Below are positions 1 through 6,896 of a DNA stretch of 23,816 nucleotides, piece by piece. The stretch's first letter is position 1. Each line of letters begins with the position of its first letter. Origin of the DNA: Actinomycetes bacterium (GTDB lineage: Bacteria > Actinomycetota > Actinomycetes > Actinomycetales > Cellulomonadaceae); assembly GCA_023432565.1 (NCBI GenBank), contig JAEYUL010000191.1, positions 1 to 23,816 of the forward strand, read 5' to 3'. The translations under genes and the position numbers were made by a program. The notes beneath the pieces are model-generated. The model did no database searches, was not told where the DNA came from, and was given only the letters and a program-made list of their open reading frames with translations.

Positions 1-321
1 GCCCGCGAGCGCGTCGGTGGCCGGACCCTGCTCGCGCCGCGCGCCGCGCGAGCGCTGCGGACGGCGGTCGGCGGCGGCCGGCTCCGCACCCGGGACGACG
101 ACGGGCTCGGCCATCTGCGCCGTGACGGGGGCGACCGCCTGATCGCGACGGGTGTCCAGGCCGCGGGAGCGCGATCCGCCCCGGGCGGCGTTGATCGCCT
201 CGACCAGGTCGCTCTTGCGCATCTTCGACGTGCCCTTGACGCCCAGCCCGGAGGCCATCGCCTGGAGCTCGGGCAGACGCAGTGCTGCGATCGAGGCGCC
301 GCTCTGGTTGGTGTCTGTCAC
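1..321 (-). CDS. rho: Transcription termination factor Rho, N-terminal part (truncated by window edge)
   Basis: This is the 5' end of rho; 107 codons are visible before the window ends. Rho is the hexameric RNA helicase/translocase that ends transcription of untranslated RNA. Residues 8-50 form a Rho_N (SAP-like) helical domain with the motif LRLPELQAMASGLGVKGTSK followed by MRKSDLVEAI. After it begins the Ala/Arg/Pro-rich insertion that actinobacterial Rho proteins carry before the RNA-binding domain. The start is GTG at 321-319, preceded by a purine-rich GGGGGAAGGG stretch about 6 nt upstream. It follows thrB on the same strand, as in many actinobacteria, after a leader of nearly 300 nt. 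The RNA-binding and ATPase domains lie outside the window, so identification rests on the N-terminal domain plus gene order. Confidence 0.9.
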   Translation of the reverse strand, partial: MTDTNQSGASIAALRLPELQAMASGLGVKGTSKMRKSDLVEAINAARGGSRSRGLDTRRDQAVAPVTAQMAEPVVVPGAEPAAADRRPQRSRGARREQGPATDALAG

Positions 322-434
322 GAAGGACCCTTCCCCCTCGTCGGTGGCCCCGCCCGGTTTCCGGGCGACGACCGGCGTCCCGCCGTCGGATGCTGTTCAC
401 CCACCGGCGAGGCGATGCTGGAAGCCCCACGCAT
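318..434 (-). CDS. Possible 38-residue leader ORF overlapping the rho start
   Basis: In the rho leader an ATG at 434-432 opens a frame of 38 codons. It ends in TGA at 320-318, sharing GTGA with the rho GTG start. The peptide would begin MRGASSIASPVGEQ and end PTRGKGPS; it is rich in Arg, Pro, Gly and Ser and matches no family I know. The overlap geometry is that of translational coupling, so translation of this ORF could deliver ribosomes to rho or expose the leader to Rho itself. Against it, the Shine-Dalgarno before the ATG is weak (GTGAG only), and short open frames are common in high-GC DNA. Conservation in relatives would decide. Confidence 0.25.
   Translation of the reverse strand: MRGASSIASPVGEQHPTAGRRSSPGNRAGPPTRGKGPS
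351..367 (-). promoter_or_regulatory. Hairpin in the rho leader next to the ribosome-binding region
   Basis: A perfect 7-bp inverted repeat (CGCCCGG / CCGGGCG) with a 3-nt loop lies about 30 nt upstream of the rho GTG and 15-20 nt upstream of its purine-rich ribosome-binding stretch. It is not followed by a U-tract, so a role as a simple terminator is unlikely. It could influence access to the rho start or ribosome loading. The function is inferred from position only. Confidence 0.3.
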
Positions 435-563
435 GGCTCACGACCGTGTCGGCGACGCGTTCAGGCTGGGTCGTTCCCGGATGGTCGACTCGCCTGGGAG
501 CGGCCACCTGCCCTGTCTGGGAGCAGCGCGCGACCCGGAGGATGTGGTCCGGAGAACGCGTCG

Positions 564-569
564 ATGCTA
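564..569 (-). promoter_or_regulatory. rho: Candidate extended -10 element for rho
   Basis: On the minus strand the sequence reads TGGTAGCAT, an extended -10 (TGn-TANNNT) with TAGCAT at 569-564. No good -35 hexamer is visible 16-18 nt upstream. It would place the transcription start near 557 and give a leader of about 235 nt. The call rests on motif likeness alone. Confidence 0.35.
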
Positions 570-616
570 CCACTGTCGGCCTTCTCGCCTGCCACGATGA
601 CCTCCGGCCCCGGGCG

Positions 617-1570
617 TCACCCGATCGGGTGGTCACCCACGACGAGCCGGGCTCCCGAGGTGTCCACCCCGAGGGGACGGATGACCCATCCACCCAGCAC
701 GCCGCCGAACGCCTCGGCGATCGCCGCGTCGGCGTCGGTCGCCCCGCCCTCCGCGTCGAGCCGGCGCGCGAGGGCGAGCACCGTCGGGCCCGCACCGGAG
801 ACGACCGCCGCGACTCCCCGCGCGCGCAGCGCGTCGACCAGCGCGAGCGAGTCCGGCATCACACGGCGCCGGTACTCCTGGTGGAGCTTGTCCACGGTCG
901 CGTCGAGGAGCAGGTCGGGGCGACGACCGAGCGCCTGGACCAGCAGCGCCGAGCGGCCGGCCTGGAACGCGGCGTCGGCGTGCGGGACGAGCTCGGGCAG
1001 CACGCTGCGGGCGGCCTTCGTCGACAGGTGGTTCGGCGGGATCATGACGACCGGGGCGATGCCGGGATGCACCTCGACCTGCGTCGCGCCGACGCCGCCG
1101 GCGGCGTCGGTCCACGCGATCGTCGCGCCGCCCAGGATCGCCGGCGCGGCGTTGTCCGGATGGCCTTCCATCTGCGTCGCGAGCGCGAGCACCGTGGCGT
1201 CGTCGAGCGCCTCCGGCTCCGAGATCAGTCCGCGTGCGGCGATCACTCCCGCGACGACCGCGGCGGCCGACGACCCCAGGCCCCGGCCGTGCGGGATCGC
1301 GTTGCGGCACGTCAGAGCCAGGCCCGCCTGCGGCGCCCCGACGTGGTCGAGAGCGCGCCGGATGGCCTGCACGACGAGGTGCCGCTCGTCCGTGGGGACG
1401 CTCCCGGCCCCTTCACCCTCGACGACGACGTCCACCCCGGCGGACGCGACGGCTCGCACCTCGAGCTCGTCGTGCAGCGCGAGCGCCACACCCATGGCGT
1501 CGTAGCCCGGTCCGAGGTTCGCCGAGGTGGCAGGGACCCGCACCTGGACCCGGTCGGCCCGCAGTCGCAC
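617..1570 (-). CDS. thrB: Homoserine kinase (ThrB)
   Basis: This cytoplasmic GHMP-family kinase phosphorylates homoserine to O-phosphohomoserine, the substrate of ThrC. The protein has 317 residues, normal for the family. Near the N-terminus is PATSANLGPGYDAMG (residues 13-27), and the GHMP ATP-binding loop PHGRGLGSSAAA lies at 93-104. A C-terminal SGAGPTVLAL motif is also present. I chose GTG at 1570-1568 because the family homology begins directly after it and a GAGG lies about 9 nt upstream inside the end of thrC; the open frame extends further but only as antisense-like sequence. The gap to the thrC stop is 10 nt, so the two genes are co-transcribed and probably coupled. It is the last gene of hom-thrC-thrB. 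Confidence 0.95.
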   Translation of the reverse strand: MRLRADRVQVRVPATSANLGPGYDAMGVALALHDELEVRAVASAGVDVVVEGEGAGSVPTDERHLVVQAIRRALDHVGAPQAGLALTCRNAIPHGRGLGSSAAAVVAGVIAARGLISEPEALDDATVLALATQMEGHPDNAAPAILGGATIAWTDAAGGVGATQVEVHPGIAPVVMIPPNHLSTKAARSVLPELVPHADAAFQAGRSALLVQALGRRPDLLLDATVDKLHQEYRRRVMPDSLALVDALRARGVAAVVSGAGPTVLALARRLDAEGGATDADAAIAEAFGGVLGGWVIRPLGVDTSGARLVVGDHPIG

Positions 1571-1580
1571 GGTCGTCGCC

Positions 1581-2672
1581 TCAGCCCAGGCCGAGCGCGT
1601 CCGCGATGGACACCACGTCCGCGGGCACGCGCACCGGGGTGACCTCGCCGCCGTCCGGACCGCGCAGCGCCCACTGCGGGTCCTTGAGGCCGTGTCCCGT
1701 GACGGAGATCGTGATGCGCGCACCGGCCGGCACCCGACCCTCGTCGGACAGGCGGAGCAGCCCCGCGACGCCCGCGGCCGAGGCGGGCTCGACGAACACG
1801 CCGACCTGCGCGGACAGGATGCGGTGCGCGCGCAGGATCTCCTCGTCGGTCACCGACTCGATGAGCCCGCCCGAGACGTCGCGCGCCTCCTCGGCCTGCT
1901 TCCAGGACGCGGGGTTGCCGATGCGGATCGCGGTCGCGATGGTCTCCGGCTCGGTGACCGGGTGGCCCAGGACGATCGGGGCCGCACCCGCGGCCTGGAA
2001 GCCCCACATCACCGGGGTGTGCGTCGCGACAGCCCCGTGGGCCTCGCCGTCGTCGAGGCCCGCGTACTCGCGGAAGCCCTTCCAGTACGCGGTGATGTTG
2101 CCCGCGTTGCCGACCGGCAGGACGTGGATGTCCGGGGCGTCGCCGAGCGAGTCGACGATCTCGAACGCCGCGGTCTTCTGCCCCTGGATGCGGTCCGGGT
2201 TGATCGAGTTCACGAGCTCGACGGGGTAGGCCTCGGCGAGCTTGCGGGCGGCGATGAGGCAGTCGTCGAAGTTGCCGTCGACCTGCAGCAGCGTCGCGCC
2301 GTGCGCGATCGCCTGGCTGAGCTTGCCCATCGCGATCTTGCCGTCCGGCACGAGCACCGCGCAGACCATGCCCGCGCGCGTCGCGTACGCCGCCGCGGAC
2401 GCCGACGTGTTGCCCGTCGACGCGCACACCACGGCCTTGGCACCCCGCGCCGCCGCCGCCGAGATCGCGGTCGTCATGCCGCGGTCCTTGAACGAGCCCG
2501 TCGGGTTCATGCCCTCGAACTTCACGTACACGTCCGCGCCCGTGCGCGCGCTCAGCGCGGGTGCCGCGATCAGGGGCGTGCCGCCCTCGAACAGCGTGAC
2601 CGGGTGGGTCGTCAGGTGCTCGGGCAGGCGGTCGGCGTACTCGGCGATGACGCCGCGCCACTGGTGGGCCAT
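1581..2672 (-). CDS. thrC: Threonine synthase (ThrC)
   Basis: This PLP enzyme converts O-phosphohomoserine to threonine and phosphate, the final step of the pathway. It has 363 residues, the length of the short actinobacterial form. The PLP-binding lysine is in NPTGSFKDRGM (K62), followed by the Asn/Ser-containing STGNTSASAAAY segment that contacts PLP; a phosphate-binding Gly-rich loop (LPVGNAGNITAYW) lies further on. The start ATG (2672-2670) overlaps the hom stop by one base (TGATG), a typical coupling arrangement, and thrB follows 10 nt downstream. Nothing is broken or unusual. The family call is very secure. Confidence 0.97.
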   Translation of the reverse strand: MAHQWRGVIAEYADRLPEHLTTHPVTLFEGGTPLIAAPALSARTGADVYVKFEGMNPTGSFKDRGMTTAISAAAARGAKAVVCASTGNTSASAAAYATRAGMVCAVLVPDGKIAMGKLSQAIAHGATLLQVDGNFDDCLIAARKLAEAYPVELVNSINPDRIQGQKTAAFEIVDSLGDAPDIHVLPVGNAGNITAYWKGFREYAGLDDGEAHGAVATHTPVMWGFQAAGAAPIVLGHPVTEPETIATAIRIGNPASWKQAEEARDVSGGLIESVTDEEILRAHRILSAQVGVFVEPASAAGVAGLLRLSDEGRVPAGARITISVTGHGLKDPQWALRGPDGGEVTPVRVPADVVSIADALGLG

Positions 2673-4000
2673 CAGGCTCCTTCGACTCGCAGGACGGACA
2701 CGACGTCGCGCACGACGTCGAGGTCGGTGAGCGCGGCCACCGTGGCCGCGAGCGCCCGCTCGGGCGCGGAGTGGGTGGTGATGAGCAGGCGTGCGACGTC
2801 CGTGCGGTGACCGTCACCGGCGTCCGTCCGCGCGTCGGCGCTCTGGCGCACGGCCTCGATCGAGACGTCGTGCTCCGCGAGCACCGCGGCGACCTGGGCG
2901 AGCACGCCCGGGCGGTCGTCGACGTCGAGCCGGACCTGGAAGCGGGTGCACGCGGCGTCGGCCGACAGCACGGGCAGCGCCGCGTACGACGACTCGACGG
3001 GGCCGCGTCCGCCCAGCACGCGGTGCCGGGCGACGGACACGAGGTCGCCGAGCACCGCAGACGACGTGGGTGCTCCACCGGCGCCGCGCCCGTAGAACAT
3101 GAGCTGGCCCGCTGCCTCGGCCTCGACGAACACGGCGTTGAACGCTCCGCGCACGCCGGCCAGCGGGTGGGCGTCCGGCACGAGCGTCGGGTGGACGCTC
3201 ACCTGGATGCCCGTGACGCCGTCGGACGTGTTGCGCTCGGCGATCGCGAGCAGCTTGATCGTGTGCCCCGTGCGCCGCGCCCACAGGACGTCGGCGGCGG
3301 TGACCGCGCTGATGCCCTCGCGGGCGACGTCGTCGATCGAGACGCGCGTGTGGAACGCGAGCGACGCGAGGATCGCGGCCTTCGCCGCCGCGTCGTAGCC
3401 CTCGACGTCCGCCGTCGGGTCCGCCTCCGCGTAGCCGAGCGCCTGCGCCTCCTTGACGGCCTGCTCGAGCTCGAGCCCCTCGGTCCCCATGCGGTCGAGC
3501 ACGTAGTTCGTCGTCCCGTTGACGATGCCGAGGACGCGCTGCACCTGGTCGCCCGCGAGCGACTCGCGCACCGGGCGCACGATCGGGATCGCACCCGCGA
3601 CCGCGGCCTCGAAGTACAGGTCGACGCCGGCGGAGTCGGCGGCCTTGTAGAGCGTGGGGCCGTCCTGCGCGAGCAGGGCCTTGTTGGCCGTGACGACGCT
3701 CGCGCCACCCTCGATCGCGCGCAGGATCAGCGTACGGGCCGGCTCGATGCCGCCCATGACCTCGACCACGACGTCCGCGCGGTCGACGAGGGCCACGGCG
3801 TCGTCGGTCAGAAGGCCCGCGAGCGGCGTCCCGGTGATCCCCTCGCGGGGTGCCGTGGCGTCCCGGACCGCGATCCCGACGAGCTCGAGCGGCGTGCCGA
3901 CGCGCGCGGCGAGCTCGTCGGCGTGCTCCAGCAGCCGCCGGGCGACCTGCGTGCCGACGACCCCGCAACCGAGCAGGGCGACCTTCAGGGGGGCAGGCAC
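2672..4000 (-). CDS. hom: Homoserine dehydrogenase (Hom)
   Basis: Reduces aspartate semialdehyde to homoserine with NAD(P)H, the branch point toward threonine and methionine. It has 442 residues. The Rossmann motif GCGVVG lies at residues 11-16. The catalytic segment reads YAEADPTADVEGYDAAAK, with the conserved acidic residues and lysine. A C-terminal ACT domain (about 350-440, containing DDRPGVLAQVAAVLAEHDVS) suggests feedback control by threonine, as known for this family. The start GTG at 4000-3998 is chosen because GGAGG lies just upstream and the N-terminus then begins immediately before the Rossmann strand. In most actinobacteria lysA directly precedes hom; here the heme island intervenes, so hom needs a promoter of its own. 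Confidence 0.96.
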   Translation of the reverse strand: MPAPLKVALLGCGVVGTQVARRLLEHADELAARVGTPLELVGIAVRDATAPREGITGTPLAGLLTDDAVALVDRADVVVEVMGGIEPARTLILRAIEGGASVVTANKALLAQDGPTLYKAADSAGVDLYFEAAVAGAIPIVRPVRESLAGDQVQRVLGIVNGTTNYVLDRMGTEGLELEQAVKEAQALGYAEADPTADVEGYDAAAKAAILASLAFHTRVSIDDVAREGISAVTAADVLWARRTGHTIKLLAIAERNTSDGVTGIQVSVHPTLVPDAHPLAGVRGAFNAVFVEAEAAGQLMFYGRGAGGAPTSSAVLGDLVSVARHRVLGGRGPVESSYAALPVLSADAACTRFQVRLDVDDRPGVLAQVAAVLAEHDVSIEAVRQSADARTDAGDGHRTDVARLLITTHSAPERALAATVAALTDLDVVRDVVSVLRVEGA

Positions 4001-4033
4001 ACGACCTCCGGTGCACTCGTCGGGACTGCGCAC

Positions 4034-4039
4034 AGGATA
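4034..4039 (-). promoter_or_regulatory. hom: Candidate -10 of the hom-thrC-thrB operon
   Basis: TATCCT on the minus strand, about 34 nt upstream of the hom GTG, is the best -10-like hexamer between the hairpin at 4128-4176 and hom. No clear -35 is visible. A promoter in this 130-nt spacer is expected because a strong hairpin separates hom from the upstream heme genes. Confidence 0.3.
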
Positions 4040-4127
4040 GGGCGCGCCCGCGCGTGCCCGTGCGGACGTCCGGCCGGCAGGACGAGGCGCCCCTCGCACG
4101 ACCCCGCACCGGCAGGTCCGGGGCGCA

Positions 4128-4176
4128 GGGACGCCGCAGGGGCGGCCGGGGACCCGACCGCCCCTGCGGGCGTCCC
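4128..4176 (-). terminator. Strong hairpin terminator between the heme island and hom
   Basis: Two arms (4128-4145 and 4158-4176) are complementary over 18 bp with a single one-base bulge, around a 12-nt loop. It begins 12 nt after the stop of the 658-residue Htaa gene. The stem is very GC-rich and lacks a U-tract, which is common for actinobacterial terminators. It ends the island's transcription and insulates hom. Confidence 0.7.
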
Positions 4177-4187
4177 GCGCGCGTCGG

Positions 4188-6164
4188 TCAGAGCACCGTG
4201 AGCGACACGGTCCTGCTCGAGGTCTTGACGTTCGACGAGCCGCCGTACGTGACCTTGACCTTGTAGGTGCCCTTGGCGAGCTTCGGCAGCGAGACCGTGC
4301 GCGTACCGCTGCGCAGCGTGACGGTCTTCGTCGTGAAGGTCCTGCCGTTGCGCGTCACCTGGACCGTCACCTTCCCGGTGGGCACCGTGCCGGTCGCCTT
4401 CACCGTGACGGCGACCTTGCCCTGGACCTTGGTCGTCACCGTCGCGGCCTTGACGGTGATCGAGCTGCTCGCCCTGGCCACCGTCCGCTTCGAGCTGGTC
4501 TTCGCGCCGTCGAGCTGGCCGCTGCCCACGTAGGACACGGTCAGCGTGCGCTTGCCCGCCGCGAGGGTCTTGGGGACCGTGAGCGAGGCCTTGCCCCCCG
4601 AGAGCGTGGCGGTGGACAGGAGCGTGGTGCCGTGCAGGAGCTGGACCTTGCCGGTCGCCGCCACCGGGCCGGAGACCGTCACGGCGACCTTGGCCGTCTT
4701 GCCGTGCGTCAGCGCGGGCCACGTGGCCGCGACCTTCGACGTGCCCTTCGCGACCGTGATGCGCGCGGTCGTCGTCGACGGAGCATGGTCCACGCCGCCC
4801 ACGAAAGCGACCGTCACGGTGTGCGTCCCGGCGACGAGCGGCTTGGCGAGCACGACCGAGGCGGCACCCTGGCTGACGGTCGCGCGGCCCAGCACGACGT
4901 TCTCGGCGTCGCGCACCTCGACCTCACCCGCGACGTCGCCGGCGACCGCGGACGGGTCGTCGACGGCGACCGTGGCCTGCACGACGGGCCTCGACCCGAC
5001 GACGGACCGCACGTCAGCGGCGGAGACCTCGGTCGCGAGCCGGGTGAACTCGACGGGCGTGTACGTCTCGAACGCGGGCGTGGGCGCACCGCCGCCCGGA
5101 TAGGTGTAGACGCCGAACCGGCCCTCGCTGACCTTGCCCGCCGCAGCCTCGAGCGCAGCGGCGCGATCCACGGTGAGGGTCGCGGTGAACGTGCCGTCGG
5201 GCCGCAGCTCGATGCCGCCGGCCGGTGCCCCGCCGATCGTCGCGAGGTCGTCGGCCAGCACGGCCCAGGACCTCGAGGAGGTGGGGCGGCTCGCCGACGT
5301 CTGCCCCTGGGACGCCTTCCAGGTGGTGGCGAAGTAGCCGAACGCGACGTAGACACCGCTCGGCTTGCCCTGCAGCGGCAGGTACGCGGCGATCGACGCC
5401 TGGGGCACGAAGCCCGAGCCCTGGACCGTGACGGTCGCCGAGCCGTCACGCTCGAAGGTCGTCTGCGAGAGCGTGACCTGGGGCGTGGCGGTCGTCAGGG
5501 TGCCGGAGATGTCGTCGAGGGCGCTGCCGACCGGGTAGATCGGCACCGCGGCGCGGCCGGCCTCCGTGAGCGTGAGCCCGGTGCCGGTGAACGTGGCACC
5601 CGTGGCCGTCGTCGTCACGTCCAGGTCGCCGATCACCGCGAGCGCGACGTCGCTCGCCTCGTACTCGCCGGCCTCGAACTCGCCGAACGTCGAGGCGATC
5701 GTGGTGTGCGTGTCCGCCGTGACGACCGCCTGGCCGTCGACGGAGCCGATGCGCAGGTCGCTGATCGAGATCGTGAAGTTGTGCGACGGGAAGCTGTAGG
5801 TCACGCCGCCGTCGGAGTCGAGCACGAGCGCGGCAGCGTCGAACGACCCAGGGCTCACCGGGAAGACGTACGGCCTGGCCTCGCCCGTGCCCGCAGCGGA
5901 CTCGTCGAACGTCGCGGGCGGGGTCACGACGACACGCTCACCCGTGGGCAGCGTGTTCATCGGACCGGAGACGTAGTCGCGGAAGCCCTTCTTGAAGCCC
6001 CACGAGAGGCTGCCCGACGACACCACCCGCGGCGCGTCGGTCGCGGCCGCGGCTGCGGGTGCCGCAGCGGCCGCGACCACGGCCGTCGTCCCGAGAGCCG
6101 TGGCGGTCACGGCGGCCGTGAGGCGTCGCACCCAGCCCTGGTGGGCGGCGTTGCGTGTGAACAT
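4188..6164 (-). CDS. Secreted Htaa-domain heme-binding protein with Ig-like repeats
   Basis: A 658-residue exported protein. Residues 1-41 form an Arg-containing, Ala-rich signal peptide. Residues about 45-225 form an Htaa domain opening with LSWGFKKGFRDYVSGP; Y64 sits where corynebacterial HtaA domains carry their heme-ligand tyrosine, and H128 and H153 are possible partner histidines. Residues about 230-374 form a module (GSGF, YVAFG, YTPVEF) also present in the protein at 9597-10796. Three Ig-like beta repeats follow (about 395-472, 474-563, 565-658), the last two Lys/Thr-rich. There is no C-terminal membrane segment or LPXTG motif, so it is either released or bound non-covalently through the repeats. 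The ATG is preceded by GAAGGGAC. It has its own iron box and is followed by a terminator, so it forms a separate transcription unit, likely for heme capture outside the cell. The role is inferred from the domain and its neighbours. Confidence 0.85.
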   Translation of the reverse strand: MFTRNAAHQGWVRRLTAAVTATALGTTAVVAAAAAPAAAAATDAPRVVSSGSLSWGFKKGFRDYVSGPMNTLPTGERVVVTPPATFDESAAGTGEARPYVFPVSPGSFDAAALVLDSDGGVTYSFPSHNFTISISDLRIGSVDGQAVVTADTHTTIASTFGEFEAGEYEASDVALAVIGDLDVTTTATGATFTGTGLTLTEAGRAAVPIYPVGSALDDISGTLTTATPQVTLSQTTFERDGSATVTVQGSGFVPQASIAAYLPLQGKPSGVYVAFGYFATTWKASQGQTSASRPTSSRSWAVLADDLATIGGAPAGGIELRPDGTFTATLTVDRAAALEAAAGKVSEGRFGVYTYPGGGAPTPAFETYTPVEFTRLATEVSAADVRSVVGSRPVVQATVAVDDPSAVAGDVAGEVEVRDAENVVLGRATVSQGAASVVLAKPLVAGTHTVTVAFVGGVDHAPSTTTARITVAKGTSKVAATWPALTHGKTAKVAVTVSGPVAATGKVQLLHGTTLLSTATLSGGKASLTVPKTLAAGKRTLTVSYVGSGQLDGAKTSSKRTVARASSSITVKAATVTTKVQGKVAVTVKATGTVPTGKVTVQVTRNGRTFTTKTVTLRSGTRTVSLPKLAKGTYKVKVTYGGSSNVKTSSRTVSLTVL

Positions 6165-6207
6165 CCCAGTCCCTTCGTCGTGCGCCGCAGGCGAGGGCGC
6201 TGGTCAG

Positions 6208-6213
6208 AGGCTA
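6208..6213 (-). promoter_or_regulatory. Candidate -10 of the secreted Htaa gene
   Basis: TAGCCT on the minus strand (6213-6208) lies 12 nt downstream of the iron box at 6225-6243 and about 44 nt upstream of the ATG at 6164. With normal spacing, the -35 region would fall within or beside the iron box, so a bound repressor would block RNA polymerase. The -35 is not a clear consensus. Confidence 0.4.
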
Positions 6214-6224
6214 GTCGCCTCAAG

Positions 6225-6243
6225 TTAGGTAATGCTTGCCTTA
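6225..6243 (-). promoter_or_regulatory. DtxR/IdeR-type iron box upstream of the secreted Htaa gene
   Basis: The plus strand reads TTAGGTAATGCTTGCCTTA. It matches 14 of 19 positions of the DtxR consensus as I remember it (TTAGGTTAGSCTAACCTAA). It overlaps the last codons of the preceding gene and lies about 60 nt before the ATG at 6164. DtxR/IdeR with Fe2+ would repress; low iron would derepress. Confidence 0.7.
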
Positions 6244-6896
6244 CCGGCGAATGTGCGCGATCTCACTCGCAGCGCCACGGCACCCGCCACGAGCAGGACG
6301 ACGAGCACGAGTCCAGCCGTCACCCAGGCCGCGCCGACGCCTGCCTCCTCGACGGTGAGGACCACGCGCAGGGCCAGCCTGCGCTCGACCGCCACGCCGT
6401 CCTGCTCGTCGGCCACCGTCGTGACGACGGCAGCGACGTGCGTGCCGGGCGTCGCGTCCGCAGGCACGCGCACCCGCACGGGGACGACGACCTGCTCCCC
6501 CGCCCCGAGGACCAGCGGCCCGTCGCCCACCGGCACGCTCACCCACGCGCCCGGGCCCGTGCGGGTGTCCGCGACCTCGAGCACCCCGTCGTCGTCGGTG
6601 CGGGTGTCGGACGACGACACCCGCAGATCGAGCGTGCCCGTGCCCTCGTTGCGCACGACCACCGCGTCGTCGAGCTCGTCGCCGGGGCGCACCGAGTGCT
6701 CGAGCACGGGCGCCGACGCGTCCTGCGGCCGCACCGACCAGCTCGCCTCACCCGCGGTCGCGGACGTCGCCGGGACCAGGACGGCCAGCGCACCGAGCAT
6801 CGCCGTGAGCACGGTCGAGAGCACAGCGGTGCGCACCACGGCGAGCCCGGCGACGCGCCTCGTGGTGCCGACCCGGCGGCCTGCACCCGAGGTCAT
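6225..6896 (-). CDS. DUF916/WxLIP-like membrane-anchored surface protein
   Basis: A 223-residue exported protein. A long signal peptide (about 1-49) is followed by one beta-sandwich domain (about 50-183) containing ASWSVRP, VRPGDELDDAVVVRNEG and ending in VPADATPGTHVAAVV. This order resembles the WxLIP peptidoglycan-binding domain (DUF916/PF06030): a residue-rich edge strand, an N-E-G turn and a PG-x-H-x-x-x-VV strand. A transmembrane helix (about 189-210) and an Arg-rich cytoplasmic tail (RVRSR) follow. Firmicute WxLIPs add a DUF3324 domain; here only the first domain is seen. The ATG overlaps the preceding stop (ATGA), so it is coupled to the Htaa/WxL-like gene, its likely partner. The start was set at 6896 because the upstream frame is antisense-like. 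The family call comes from pattern, not from a search. Confidence 0.7.
   Translation of the reverse strand: MTSGAGRRVGTTRRVAGLAVVRTAVLSTVLTAMLGALAVLVPATSATAGEASWSVRPQDASAPVLEHSVRPGDELDDAVVVRNEGTGTLDLRVSSSDTRTDDDGVLEVADTRTGPGAWVSVPVGDGPLVLGAGEQVVVPVRVRVPADATPGTHVAAVVTTVADEQDGVAVERRLALRVVLTVEEAGVGAAWVTAGLVLVVLLVAGAVALRVRSRTFAGKASIT

Larger units (their letters stand above)
322..616 (-). other. thrB-rho intergenic region / long rho leader
   Basis: This is 295 bases between the thrB stop and the rho start. Going in the rho direction it holds a candidate extended -10 (564-569), the possible leader ORF (434-318), and a short perfect hairpin (351-367) just before the ribosome-binding region. I see no strong factor-independent terminator after thrB, so readthrough from thrB into rho is possible. 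Long leaders before rho are known in other bacteria and serve autoregulation; whether this one does is inference. Confidence 0.5.

Noticed and set aside
152..1642. Open frame of 496 codons on the plus strand over thrB and the rho leader
   Set aside because: No motif and Arg-rich composition; thrB on the minus strand has both GHMP motifs.
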